Shown piece by piece: positions 7,865 through 16,338 of a DNA stretch of 64,000 nucleotides (position 1 is its first letter; each line of letters opens with the position of its first letter). The position numbers and the translations under genes are program-made. The notes under the pieces were generated by a model. It was given only the letters and a program-made list of their open reading frames with translations, was not told the DNA's origin and did not search any database. The DNA comes from Gammaproteobacteria bacterium (GTDB lineage Bacteria; Pseudomonadota; Gammaproteobacteria; 21-64-14), in assembly GCA_027013145.1 (NCBI GenBank), contig JALUXX010000016.1, positions 86,983 to 150,982 on the forward strand, read 5' to 3'.

Positions 7865-9435
7865 CGGCACGCGCAGCGGCACTGTGGAGGGCCTTGGCGC
7901 GCGGATGGTGGCTGGTTGCGGTCATTCTGACCGTGCTCTATCCGCTCGGCGCGTTCCTGTTTCACGGTCGCATCTTCCAGCACGTGGACAAGGAGGCGGT
8001 CGGCAACAGTCTCGGGATCGCCGCGGCCGCCACCGCGGCCGCCCTGCCGGTCGGCTTCCTGCTCGCCTGGTTGAGCGAGTGCCGCCGGTGGCGCGGGCGC
8101 GGTTTGACCGAACTTGCGTGCTGGCTGGTGTTCCTGCTCCCGAGCTATCTGCTCACGCTCGGTTGGCAGACGCTGATCGAGCGACCGCAGTGGATGCATA
8201 CGGCGGTGGCCGATGCCTTCTTCGGCATCGGCGGCATTGTCTCCCTGCTGGCGTTGAAGGGCGTTCCGTTCGCATGCTTCGCGGGACGTGCGACCCTGCG
8301 TGCGATGGGCGCCGAGTGGGATGAGGTGGCGGCGGTGTTCGACGTCGGTCGGGTGCGTGCCGCCGCAATCGCGGCGCGCGCGCTGCTCCCCGCCGCGGCC
8401 GCAAGCGCGGTCGTGGTCTTTGCCGAGTCGATCCAGGAGTTCGGCATCCCCGCCACGCTCGGCGCGCGCATCCACCTACACGTCATGCCGTACGACATCT
8501 ATACGCGGTTGGCGACGACGCCGGCGGATTTTTCGGGCGCCGCTGGATTGAGCGTGCAGCTCGCCGCGATCGCGGTCGCCGCCGCGACCGTGCACATCGC
8601 CCTGCATCTGCGCTTCGGCGCGACGCTCATTGGCGCGCGCCACCGCGCGCGGCACCCGGTGTGCCCGCGCCGCGGAGTCGCCGCCGCAGGCTGGCTGAGC
8701 GCAGCGGCGACGCTCGTGTTGGGCTTCGTGATCCCGATCGCCTCATTGATGCACCAAGCCTTCGGTTCCGAACCGCAGGTGCCCGTGCCCTGGTCCTCGG
8801 TGGCGAGTTCCCTGGTGTATGCCTTGCTCGGCGCGGGACTCACGCTCGCGATCGTGATGGCGATGCTGCGCGGCGGCGGCGCGTCGCGATCGATCCCCTG
8901 GGTGACAATCGCGATGGAGGGGTTCAGTCTCGCGGGCATGGCGGTACCCGGTGTGGTGCTGGGGGCAGCCTACGTCTTTGCGTTCAACCGCGGACCCGTG
9001 GTCCTGTATGGGACGCCGCTTCTGTTGGTGATCGCTTACTCGAGCGCGGTCATGCCGATGCTGGTGCGGTTGCTGCGGGCGCCGCTTGAACAGATCCACG
9101 TGGCGCTCGATGAAGCCGCGGTGGTACACGTCGCCGACCCCGGGCGCCGGCTGCTGGACATTGCCCTCCCGCTGCGCGCTGGGCCGCTGCTGTGGGCGGG
9201 ATTCATGGCGTTCGCGACAATGGTGTTCGAACTTCCGATCTCGGAGTTGCTGGCGCCGCCGGGTCGTACGCCGCTCGCGGTAAGCATCGTCAACCTGATG
9301 CAGGGAATGAACGATACCGCCGCGGCCCGACTCGGCCTGGCGGGTGTGGCAGTGGTCGGTCTGCTCGGTGCGGGCTTGGTCGGTTTGGCTTCGCGCCGCC
9401 TCACGGGGGTGCTGCAGCCGGGGGTGGGGGCGTGA
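7861..9435 (+). CDS. ABC transporter permease, two-domain FbpB/ThiP-like
   Basis: A 524-residue inner-membrane permease made of two fused binding-protein-dependent permease domains, each with about six membrane helices. The EAA-type loops are near MGAEWDEVAAVFDVGRVRAA (first half) and ALDEAAVVHVADPGRRLLDI (second half). ATG at 7861 overlaps the binding-protein stop by 4 nt, and the stop overlaps the ATPase GTG start by 4 nt (GTGA), so all three are translationally coupled. The family imports iron(III), thiamine, phosphonates and similar ligands. Confidence 0.9.
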   Translation: MTARAAALWRALARGWWLVAVILTVLYPLGAFLFHGRIFQHVDKEAVGNSLGIAAAATAAALPVGFLLAWLSECRRWRGRGLTELACWLVFLLPSYLLTLGWQTLIERPQWMHTAVADAFFGIGGIVSLLALKGVPFACFAGRATLRAMGAEWDEVAAVFDVGRVRAAAIAARALLPAAAASAVVVFAESIQEFGIPATLGARIHLHVMPYDIYTRLATTPADFSGAAGLSVQLAAIAVAAATVHIALHLRFGATLIGARHRARHPVCPRRGVAAAGWLSAAATLVLGFVIPIASLMHQAFGSEPQVPVPWSSVASSLVYALLGAGLTLAIVMAMLRGGGASRSIPWVTIAMEGFSLAGMAVPGVVLGAAYVFAFNRGPVVLYGTPLLLVIAYSSAVMPMLVRLLRAPLEQIHVALDEAAVVHVADPGRRLLDIALPLRAGPLLWAGFMAFATMVFELPISELLAPPGRTPLAVSIVNLMQGMNDTAAARLGLAGVAVVGLLGAGLVGLASRRLTGVLQPGVGA

Positions 9436-10499
9436 GCGCGGTGCTCGAGGTGAGCGGACTGGGAGTGGCGCTGGGCGGGCGCGCGGTGTTGCGCGCGATC
9501 GATCTGCGGGCCGGGCCCGGCGAGGTGCTGGTCGTGGTAGGGCGCTCCGGGTCCGGCAAGTCGACGCTGCTGCGTGCGGTGGCGGGCCTGGTGGCGGCGG
9601 ACTGCGGGACCATCCGCATCCACGGTGCGGTCGCGGCCGACGGCGCGCGCGGCGTTCACCTCGCACCGCGCCGTCGGGCCGTGGGCATGGTGTTCCAGGA
9701 CTACGCGCTGTGGCCGCACCTGAGTGCGCTCGACAACGTCGCGATGGTCGTTCCGGGTTCGTTCGCCGGCTCTCGACGCCGCGCCGGCGAGCTGCTCGCG
9801 CAGTTCGGCCTTCAGGGCGCGGCGCACCGGCGTCCGGGCGCGCTTTCCGGAGGGCAGCAGCAGCGTGTCGCGCTCGCGCGTGCCTTGATCGGCGGGTCGC
9901 GCCTGCTGCTCATGGACGAGCCGTTCTCCAGCCTCGACGCGGAAACCGCCGAAGGCCTGCGCATCGAGTTGAAGGTGCTCGCGCGCGAGCGCGGGGCCGC
10001 GGTGCTCATCGTCAGTCACGATCCGCGCGACGTCTGGCGCCTCGCCGACCGCGTCGCTGTCCTCGAGGACGGGCGCATTACCCAGACGGGAACTCCGGAG
10101 GAACTCTATCGCCTGCCCGCTACGCCGCTGGTCGCGCGCCTCGCCGGTGCGGAGGGTCGGCTCGCGGGGCGGACCCGCGTGAACGGGCACGGGGCTGAAC
10201 TGTGTATCGGCCCGGTGGCGATACCCGGCGTCGGCCCCAACGTGGGCGGTGGTCGGTCCGCGAGCGCCCTGATCCGCCCGCAGGCGGTCTCGATCGCCAC
10301 GCACGGAGGCGGCATCGAGGCGCAGCGCGTCACCCACACGTTCGAGAACGGGCGCTACCGATGCTATTGGCGCCTGCCCTCCGTCGGCGGGGCGCTTTTC
10401 GGGCTGCACCCGGAACTGCCGGCCCCGAGCGTGAGGCTGGAGCTGCAGCGTGAGCATGTGTTCATCTACGAAGACGACCACGAGGAGGAACAACCTTGA
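9432..10499 (+). CDS. ABC transporter ATPase, FbpC-like with TOBE domain
   Basis: A 355-residue ATPase starting at GTG 9432 inside the permease stop. It shows Walker A (GRSGSGKST), Q-loop (MVFQDYALWP), signature (LSGGQQQRV), Walker B (LLLMDEPFSSLD) and H-loop (IVSHD). The residues after about 240 form a TOBE-like regulatory domain (ALIRPQAVSIATH). It belongs to the iron/polyamine/maltose-type ATPases and completes the binding protein-permease-ATPase set. Downstream, the COG4280-like gene starts at an overlapping TTG. Confidence 0.9.
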   Translation: MSAVLEVSGLGVALGGRAVLRAIDLRAGPGEVLVVVGRSGSGKSTLLRAVAGLVAADCGTIRIHGAVAADGARGVHLAPRRRAVGMVFQDYALWPHLSALDNVAMVVPGSFAGSRRRAGELLAQFGLQGAAHRRPGALSGGQQQRVALARALIGGSRLLLMDEPFSSLDAETAEGLRIELKVLARERGAAVLIVSHDPRDVWRLADRVAVLEDGRITQTGTPEELYRLPATPLVARLAGAEGRLAGRTRVNGHGAELCIGPVAIPGVGPNVGGGRSASALIRPQAVSIATHGGGIEAQRVTHTFENGRYRCYWRLPSVGGALFGLHPELPAPSVRLELQREHVFIYEDDHEEEQP

Positions 10500-11230
10500 C
10501 GGCAATGCATATCTCGGGGGCGTGGCTGGCGGCGTTCGCCGGCGCCGCGGTGGAGTGGACGGAGGCGGCGACCATCGTACTCGCGATCGCGCTGACCGAC
10601 GGCTGGCCGTTGGCTCTGGGCGCGGCGGGGTCGGGGCTCGCCGTGCTGGCGGCGGCCACCCTGGCGCTCGGCCCCCTGCTGGCGCTCGGTGCGGCGATCC
10701 GATGGCTGCGGCTGCTGGTGGGGATATTCCTGCTTCTGATGGGGGTGCGCTGGCTCGCCAAGTCCGTCGCGCGCAGTGCCGGGCTCAAGCCCCTGCATGA
10801 CGAATCCGCGGCATTCGCCCGTACGCGCGCAGAGGCGGCGAACGCCCGGCGGCGTGCCTCCTGGATCGTCGTGTTCAAGGCGGTCGTGCTCGAAGGGGTC
10901 GAGGTGTGCGGTATCGTGATCGCCCTGGGTTATCAGACCGGCGCCTTCGCACCCCTGGCCGCGGCGGCGGCGGCGGCCTTGGTCGCGGTCGCCGTCGCGG
11001 CGTTCGTTGTACGCGGTCCCCTCACGCGCGTTCCCGAGAACACACTGAAGTTTGCGGTGGGCACCCTGTTGCTCGCCTTCGGCACGTACTGGACCGGGGA
11101 GGCGGTTGCGGGTTCCGCCGCCTGGGAATGGGGCGACCTCACAATCCCTCTCCTTGCGGCCGTTTATGCCGGATCCGGCTGGCTGCTCTCCCGCGTGGTT
11201 CTGCAGGTTCCGAGAGGAGAGCGGGCATGA
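10496..11230 (+). CDS. COG4280-like membrane protein with FTR1-like E-x-x-E helices
   Basis: A 244-residue polytopic membrane protein with about seven hydrophobic segments and a 3+3+1 layout around a charged loop (residues 91-122). Helix 1 carries E20-W-T-E23 and helix 4 carries E133-G-V-E136, recalling the R-E-G-L-E helices of FTR1/EfeU iron permeases. Overall resemblance is to uncharacterised membrane proteins of COG4280. TTG at 10496 is preferred because the GAGGAGG upstream is about 7 nt away; ATG at 10505 is the alternative. It may be a second inner-membrane metal route in this cluster; function is inferred from motif and context. Confidence 0.65.
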   Translation: MTAMHISGAWLAAFAGAAVEWTEAATIVLAIALTDGWPLALGAAGSGLAVLAAATLALGPLLALGAAIRWLRLLVGIFLLLMGVRWLAKSVARSAGLKPLHDESAAFARTRAEAANARRRASWIVVFKAVVLEGVEVCGIVIALGYQTGAFAPLAAAAAAALVAVAVAAFVVRGPLTRVPENTLKFAVGTLLLAFGTYWTGEAVAGSAAWEWGDLTIPLLAAVYAGSGWLLSRVVLQVPRGERA

Positions 11231-11394
11231 AGGCCTTGTTGCGGGCGTTGTTCGGCGATCGGGCGACGATCGGCGTGGTCGCCGTTGCGGTGGCGGTCGC
11301 CGAAGGGGCGACGCGCATGGGCGATCCCGGTGCAGCGGTGTGGTCCATGACGGCGGTATTGGTGGGCGGGGTATGGTGGCTGGCGCGGCGGTGA
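11227..11394 (+). CDS. Small membrane protein (55 aa)
   Basis: A 55-residue frame whose ATG overlaps the COG4280-like gene stop (ATGA) and whose stop overlaps the tonB start (TGATG). It has a basic N-terminus (MKALLRALFGDR) and two hydrophobic stretches (about 14-25 and 39-52, the latter MTAVLVGGVWWLARR). The continuous coupling makes it a likely real gene, perhaps an accessory subunit of the membrane protein before it. I do not recognise a family. Confidence 0.65.
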   Translation: MKALLRALFGDRATIGVVAVAVAVAEGATRMGDPGAAVWSMTAVLVGGVWWLARR

Positions 11395-12155
11395 TGGCGG
11401 GCCCGCCTTGGGGGCCTCACGGGGAGGGTCGGCGTCTCGCAACCGCGGCGCTCACCGCATTCCTGTTGGAGGCGGCGCTGGTGTGGGTCGCCGGGTGGTG
11501 GCTCGTGGTGGGCCCGCGGCCGATCGCCCGACCCAAGGGATTGCCGCGCATCGAACTGTCGTTGACGGTGCCCGCGCCCGTAGTGGTGCACCCGGCACCC
11601 CCGCCGCGTCCGCACCCCGTCGTGCATCCGCCGCCCGCACCGACCCCCAGGCCCGCGCCGCTACGGCGCGTGCACGTGCAGCCGAAACGGGTGCGCGAAC
11701 CGAAACCCGTTCGCCACCGTCCGCGGGTCGCGCACCGTCCCAGGCCCGTACATCGGGTCGTGCGGCCGCCTCCGCGTCCGATTCCCGTTCGCAGTATCCC
11801 CAAACCGGTGACGGTCCCCTCACCGAGTCCGCCGCCGCGCCGCGAACCCGCGGGCGATCCGTCGGCGCTGGCCGCGTGGGAGGCCCGCGTCCGCGCCGCG
11901 ATCCAGGCGGCCCTGGTCTATCCGCCCAGTGCCCGCTGGCTGCGGGAGACTGGGCGGGCCAGGGTCGCCTTCGTGTGGAGCAGCGGCGTGGCCTCGCACC
12001 CGCGAATTCTGGTTTCGAGCGGTATCCGGGCGCTGGACAGCGCCGCTCTGGCGGCGGTGCGGGATGCGCGGATTCCGCCGCCACCCGGCGACATCGGTCC
12101 GGGTCCGTACCATTTCGCGGTCTGGGTGCGCTTCTCGCTCGGCGACGATCTCTGA
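11394..12155 (+). CDS. tonB: TonB energy transducer
   Basis: A 253-residue TonB-type protein: one N-terminal membrane helix (about 13-37), a long Pro/Arg/His-rich periplasm-spanning region with RP, KP and VH repeats (about 55-150), and a C-terminal TonB_C domain (about 165-253, with YPPSARWLRETGRARVAFVW and a closing Pro-rich strand). It contacts the receptor's TonB box and uses ExbB/ExbD energy. ATG at 11394 overlaps the preceding stop by 1 nt. It is the last gene of the receptor cluster, so the whole trans-envelope system is encoded together. Confidence 0.9.
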   Translation: MAGPPWGPHGEGRRLATAALTAFLLEAALVWVAGWWLVVGPRPIARPKGLPRIELSLTVPAPVVVHPAPPPRPHPVVHPPPAPTPRPAPLRRVHVQPKRVREPKPVRHRPRVAHRPRPVHRVVRPPPRPIPVRSIPKPVTVPSPSPPPRREPAGDPSALAAWEARVRAAIQAALVYPPSARWLRETGRARVAFVWSSGVASHPRILVSSGIRALDSAALAAVRDARIPPPPGDIGPGPYHFAVWVRFSLGDDL

Positions 12156-12338
12156 ACGCTCGAAATCTACGGTTACGCTGCGGTTTCGCCGATTCCCTGG
12201 CTCGATCCTAGCGGTATTGCCCGCGCCGGAAACCGGGGTCGGATACGGTTTCCTGTAGGAGTGACAGCCTCAGGGGCGTATTCTTCGGCCCTCGGACATC
12301 GGGTACCCTGAACGCCTGCAGTTCCCCTGGGGGGGGCC
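12156..12338. other. Intergenic region, tonB to GGDEF gene
   Basis: 183 bp with no gene. There is a G-run (positions about 12330-12336) just before the ATG that may act as the ribosome site. No convincing promoter, terminator or repeat was found. Confidence 0.4.
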
Positions 12339-14573
12339 ATGATCGAAGGTGAGCCGGCTTTCGTGGCGGCGCACCGGCTGCCGGACGGCGGTCGGGACGG
12401 GGCGCTGTTGTGCGACGGTCGTGGGCGGATCGTCTTTCTGAACGACGTCGCGGCCCGGTGTCTGGGCCGGGCGCGTGAGGACGTCCCGCGCAACTTCCCG
12501 GACCGTGTGATGGTCCACAGCGAGACGCTCGGCGTCGTACCGCTCTCGGCGCTGGTGGCCGATGTCGCGCGTAAGGGCGGTGCGCGCCGCGCGCTGCGCG
12601 ACCGGATCACGCTCGCGCGGCCGGACGGTGCGCGCATCGCGGTCGCGCTGCAGATCTATCCGCTGGGCGCCCCGGCGAGACACTCCCGCGGGGCGCTGGT
12701 CATTCTGCGCGATCCCGCGGATCCGGAGACAGGCGGATCCCCGACCCTGGACGGGGAGAGTTACCATCGCGGTCTCGCGCACATCTCGGGCGTGATCACG
12801 CGCACGCTCGACACCAGCGAGACGGTCCGTGCGGTCGTTGAGGCGCTGCTGGAGATCTACGGCGCCGACCGCGCTTGGCTGATCCATCCCTGCGACCCGA
12901 CGGCACCATCCTGGACGGTCCACGTGGAGGCCGCGCGCGCGGAGTATCCGGGCATGTTCGCCGAGGGGCGCAGTGTACCCATGGACCCGACGGTGGCGTC
13001 GATCATGCGCCGTGCCCTCGAGAGCGCGGGACCGCTGGTTTGCGACAGCGCCGAGAGCGAGCTCGAACCCGCGCTCGTGCGCCGCTTCTCGATCCGCTCG
13101 CAGATGATGGTCGCGTTGCACCCGCGACTGGGCCATCCGTGGCTGCTCGGCATGCACCAGTGCACGCATCCGCGGCGCTGGACCGTGGCGGAGCGCAATC
13201 TGCTGCAGGACATCGGTCAACGGCTGACGGACGCACTGACGAATCAGATGCTGTTTCACCGCCTCGAGGAGGACGTGCGCCGCCGCGAGGCGGTCGAAGC
13301 GGCACTCACCGACGCCCTTGAGGAGCACCGCCGGCTCATCGACGCCACGCCGGACATCGTGTTCCGTACGGATCCGGACGGCCGGCTCGTCCACTGGAAC
13401 CGGAGCCTGGAGGGGTTCACCGGTCGCGATGCGACGGCGCTGAAGGCCATGGCGATTCGCGAACTCTTCGCGCCGCAGGAGCGCGCCGCGCTGGAATCGC
13501 TGCTGCGGGGCGCACTGGAGGCGGGTCGGGCCGCGGCCGAGGTGAGTCTCGCCGACCGCAGCGGCGCCGCCGTGCCGTACCATTGGGTGGCGGTGGCGCT
13601 GAAGGGACGGGCGGGCGAAGCGACCGGGATCACCGGATTCGGCCGCGACATCACGGAGCAGAAGCGCGCCGCCGAGGGCCTGTCCCAGGCCGCCGCGGTG
13701 TTCGAGAACTCCTCGGACGCGATCGTGATCGCCGACGCGCACTTGCGCATCGTGCGCGTCAACGGTGCTTTCAACCGGGTGACGGGTTTCGAAGGCGCTA
13801 CGGCGGTCGGCGCGGTACCGGGGCTGTTTGCCCTGGAGGACGGGAGCGACGCCGGCGGCCTCTGGGAACGGGTGAACTCGGAGGGTTCCTGGCGCGGCGA
13901 GGTCCTCGCGTGCCGGGTAGGGGGTGAGCGTTTCCCGGCACGGCTCGCGATCGACGCAGTGCGCGACGCCGCGGGTCTGACCACCAGTTATGTCCTGACG
14001 TTCGCCGATATCACGGAGCTGCGGCGCTCGCAGCGCCGCCTGCAGCACCTCGCCCAGCACGACCCGCTCACCGGTCTGCCGAACCGGATGATGTGCAGTA
14101 TGCACCTCGAGCGGGTACTGCACGCCGCCGAGCGGGACGGCTCCGGCTTCGCACTGATGTTCGTCGATCTCGACGGCTTCAAGGAGGTCAACGACCGCTT
14201 CGGTCACCACGTCGGAGACCGCGTGCTGAAGGAGGTGGCCGCGCGCCTCGCCAACAACGTCCGCGAGCGCGGCGACGAGCGCGTCTTCCGGCTCGGCGGC
14301 GACGAGTTCGTGGTCGTCCTCGAGGGTATCCGCGCGGCCGAGGAGATCCGCGGCGTCGCGCGCCGGGTGCTGGATCTGATGTCGGCGCCGTTCGTGGTGC
14401 AGGGCCGGCGGATCCGCCTGAGCGCGAGCGTGGGGGCGTGTCGTTGTCCGGACGACGCCCGGGAGGTGGGCGCACTGTTGCGTTTCGCCGACGCGGCCAT
14501 GTATCGCGTCAAGCGCAACGGTGGGGACGGGTACGGGTTGTTCGGGACCGCGGGATCGGGCGCGGGCCGATAG
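12339..14573 (+). CDS. PAS/GAF sensor diguanylate cyclase
   Basis: A 744-residue signalling protein without membrane helices. Order: PAS-like domain (about 15-125), GAF-like domain (about 145-310), PAS with PAC (about 325-445, ending ITGFGRDITEQKRAAEGL), second PAS (about 450-565), and GGDEF (about 575-735). The active site L652-GGDEF is intact, so it should make cyclic-di-GMP from GTP. The inhibitory site position reads RGDE instead of RxxD, so product inhibition may be weakened. No EAL domain is present. It is a plausible c-di-GMP source for the PilZ proteins and FleQ in this window, which is inferred only from proximity. Confidence 0.92.
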   Translation: MIEGEPAFVAAHRLPDGGRDGALLCDGRGRIVFLNDVAARCLGRAREDVPRNFPDRVMVHSETLGVVPLSALVADVARKGGARRALRDRITLARPDGARIAVALQIYPLGAPARHSRGALVILRDPADPETGGSPTLDGESYHRGLAHISGVITRTLDTSETVRAVVEALLEIYGADRAWLIHPCDPTAPSWTVHVEAARAEYPGMFAEGRSVPMDPTVASIMRRALESAGPLVCDSAESELEPALVRRFSIRSQMMVALHPRLGHPWLLGMHQCTHPRRWTVAERNLLQDIGQRLTDALTNQMLFHRLEEDVRRREAVEAALTDALEEHRRLIDATPDIVFRTDPDGRLVHWNRSLEGFTGRDATALKAMAIRELFAPQERAALESLLRGALEAGRAAAEVSLADRSGAAVPYHWVAVALKGRAGEATGITGFGRDITEQKRAAEGLSQAAAVFENSSDAIVIADAHLRIVRVNGAFNRVTGFEGATAVGAVPGLFALEDGSDAGGLWERVNSEGSWRGEVLACRVGGERFPARLAIDAVRDAAGLTTSYVLTFADITELRRSQRRLQHLAQHDPLTGLPNRMMCSMHLERVLHAAERDGSGFALMFVDLDGFKEVNDRFGHHVGDRVLKEVAARLANNVRERGDERVFRLGGDEFVVVLEGIRAAEEIRGVARRVLDLMSAPFVVQGRRIRLSASVGACRCPDDAREVGALLRFADAAMYRVKRNGGDGYGLFGTAGSGAGR

Positions 14574-14813
14574 GATCCTTCGCCCGGGCAGGGCGCGATC
14601 ATGGACTCGCCGCGGATGCGCGCGGCGTGTGCTCCGTAGCGGAACCTTCATTTTGGGATCGGGGGCCGGTGCGGTATGCTCCGGGGAGCCCGGGACCGGT
14701 GCATCGCGGTTTCGAACACTCGCATCGAAGGGGGTCCCGGGTTCCCGCTGCGGCCGCGCACTGCCGGTTCGGCGTGCGCGGAAATTCCAACAATCAATGG
14801 TGGAGGCAGAACA
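14574..14813 (+). other. Intergenic region with weak promoter-like sequence
   Basis: 240 bp between the GGDEF and metallo-beta-lactamase genes. A weak sigma70-like pair is visible (TTGGGA at 14653 and TATGCT at 14675, 16-bp spacing), followed by a good ribosome site (TGGAGGCAG) before the ATG at 14814. No gene is seen. Confidence 0.35.
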
Positions 14814-15920
14814 ATGACGGCCATTCCCAAGTCTCGTTTCCCGTGGATGCTGTTGGCGGCATCGCTCCTGACGGCGGTTTCCTTCGCCGCGCGGGCGGAT
14901 GGGTCGCACGACGTGCTTCCGGTCGGCCATGTCCACGGGCCGCTTTCGGTGATGGTCCTCGGATCCGGCGGTCCCATGGCCTTCGCGCAGGGTCGCGCGA
15001 GCGCCGGCTATCTGATCTTCGTGGACGGAACGCCGAGGATCCTGATGGACATGGGCGGAGGGACATTCAAGAGCCTTGCCATGAGCGGCGCCAATATCCA
15101 TACCGTCGATCTCATGCTGATCAGCCACATGCATATCGATCATCAGAGCGATGTACCGGCCCTGGTGAAGACGATCTACTTCCATGCGCGTCAGGCCCAT
15201 GCGTTCCGTACGGCGCCGATCCATTTCTTCGGTCCCGGCGCGAACGGTATTCCGTTTCCGGCGTCCGTGTTCCCCAACGCCGCAGGGGTGGCCCAGTACC
15301 CGTCCACCAGCGCCTATATCAACGGTCTGTTCAACATCGACACCGGCCTGGACCGTTACGTAAATATCTTTACGCGCGCGATCAGCGGCGGCGTGTTCCG
15401 GTACACCGTCAGTGACATCCCGGCGCCGCCCCCGCCGCTCGTCGGCAAGCAATCGATCAGTACCATCTATGACCAGGGCGGACTGGTCGTCAAGGCGATC
15501 GCGGTGGTGCACGGCCCCGCACCCGCGGTGGCGTTCCGCATCGAATACAAGGGTCATTCCATCGTCTATTCGGGGGATACCGATTCGCAGACCGACAACA
15601 TGGTCCGGATCGCGCAGGGCGCGGATCTGTTGATCTACGACACCTCGATCACCGACACGCTGCCGAACGGCCCCAACGACGCGGTCTTCTTCACCCTTCA
15701 TACGACGCCCACGCGCATGGGCCAGGTCGCCGCCGCGGCGGGGGTGCGGCATCTGCTGCTCTCGCACCTGACGCCGATCACCGCCCCGCGGCTGAAGGAG
15801 GTCAAACGGTTGATCCGCGACCAGGGCTTCGACGGCAAGGTCAGCGCTGCGCAGGACCTCGAGGTCCTGAATCTGGAGGGTCGTGAGGGCGTCGAGAGCG
15901 ACTGGAACCCGGACGATTGA
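14814..15920 (+). CDS. Exported metallo-beta-lactamase-fold hydrolase
   Basis: A 368-residue protein with a signal peptide (about residues 1-27, basic start then LLAASLLTAVSFAARA). The metal-binding motif H105-M-H107-I-D109-H110 is complete, with D255 in SGDTDSQ and a late His in LLLSHLTP, so two metals can be bound. The layout resembles RNase Z/AtsA-like members of the superfamily, which hydrolyse esters, sulfate esters or phosphodiesters. Export points to a periplasmic substrate. ATG 14814 is chosen for its ribosome site and signal peptide. The substrate is not recognisable, and the neighbours give no pathway. Confidence 0.85.
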   Translation: MTAIPKSRFPWMLLAASLLTAVSFAARADGSHDVLPVGHVHGPLSVMVLGSGGPMAFAQGRASAGYLIFVDGTPRILMDMGGGTFKSLAMSGANIHTVDLMLISHMHIDHQSDVPALVKTIYFHARQAHAFRTAPIHFFGPGANGIPFPASVFPNAAGVAQYPSTSAYINGLFNIDTGLDRYVNIFTRAISGGVFRYTVSDIPAPPPPLVGKQSISTIYDQGGLVVKAIAVVHGPAPAVAFRIEYKGHSIVYSGDTDSQTDNMVRIAQGADLLIYDTSITDTLPNGPNDAVFFTLHTTPTRMGQVAAAAGVRHLLLSHLTPITAPRLKEVKRLIRDQGFDGKVSAAQDLEVLNLEGREGVESDWNPDD

Positions 15921-15961
15921 GCGACGCTTCGGCGTAGCGTATTCTGCATTTCGAAGGCGGT

Positions 15962-15989
15962 CCCCTCCCCTTTGCGAAGGGGGGAGGGG
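15962..15989. terminator. Terminator-like hairpin between convergent genes
   Basis: CCCCTCCCCTTT pairs with the G-rich strand ending at 15989: a stem of about 12 bp including two G-U pairs and a 4-nt loop. It lies 41 nt after the metallo-beta-lactamase stop and downstream of the converging lipoprotein gene. No clear T-run is present, so factor-independent termination is uncertain. Confidence 0.5.
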
Positions 15990-16198
15990 TGCCCGCTCAT
16001 CTGCAACAGTCGAGTGAAGGGCGCGTGCCGCGCGCTCCCAAGTTGCGCACCGACCCGGCGAGGCGCGCTCTGCCTATGGACGGCCGGCGGTGGGCCGTTC
16101 CCCGGCGGCGGGCCGCGCGACCTTGACTCGGATGCACGTTCGGTCCGACTCGGCTCGCTGCCACCTCCCGCCCCCGGCTTCACCGCCTCGGTCGGGGT

Positions 16199-16240
16199 GT
16201 AGAGGGGCTGCGCAAGCGTCTACTCCCGCAGCGCCTCTAC
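16199..16240. repeat. Long inverted repeat, 13-bp arms with one mismatch
   Basis: GTAGAGG-G-GCTGCG (16199-16212) and CGCAGC-G-CCTCTAC (16227-16240) are inverted copies with one central G-G mismatch around a 14-nt loop. It lies 98 nt past the end of the minus-strand lipoprotein gene. It could be that gene's terminator, a REP-like element or a protein site. Confidence 0.6.
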
Positions 16241-16338
16241 GGCCGCCCAGTTCAAACGCCCGGCCTGCGTCGGCCGACTCAGGCATTGCGAGGCCGCCGG
16301 ATTCCCAAAACCTATCGCCGGGCGACTTCGTAAACGTC

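Larger units (their letters stand above)
15921..16338. other. Intergenic region between convergent genes
   Basis: 418 bp with no supportable gene. It contains the terminator-like hairpin at 15962-15989 and a long imperfect inverted repeat at 16199-16240, both listed separately. The rest is GC-rich sequence in which I see nothing else. Confidence 0.6.

Noticed and set aside
12270-15767. 1165-codon open frame on the minus strand
   Set aside because: It runs antisense across the GGDEF and metallo-beta-lactamase genes, whose domains and motifs are clear; a by-product of high GC. The product has no recognisable domain.
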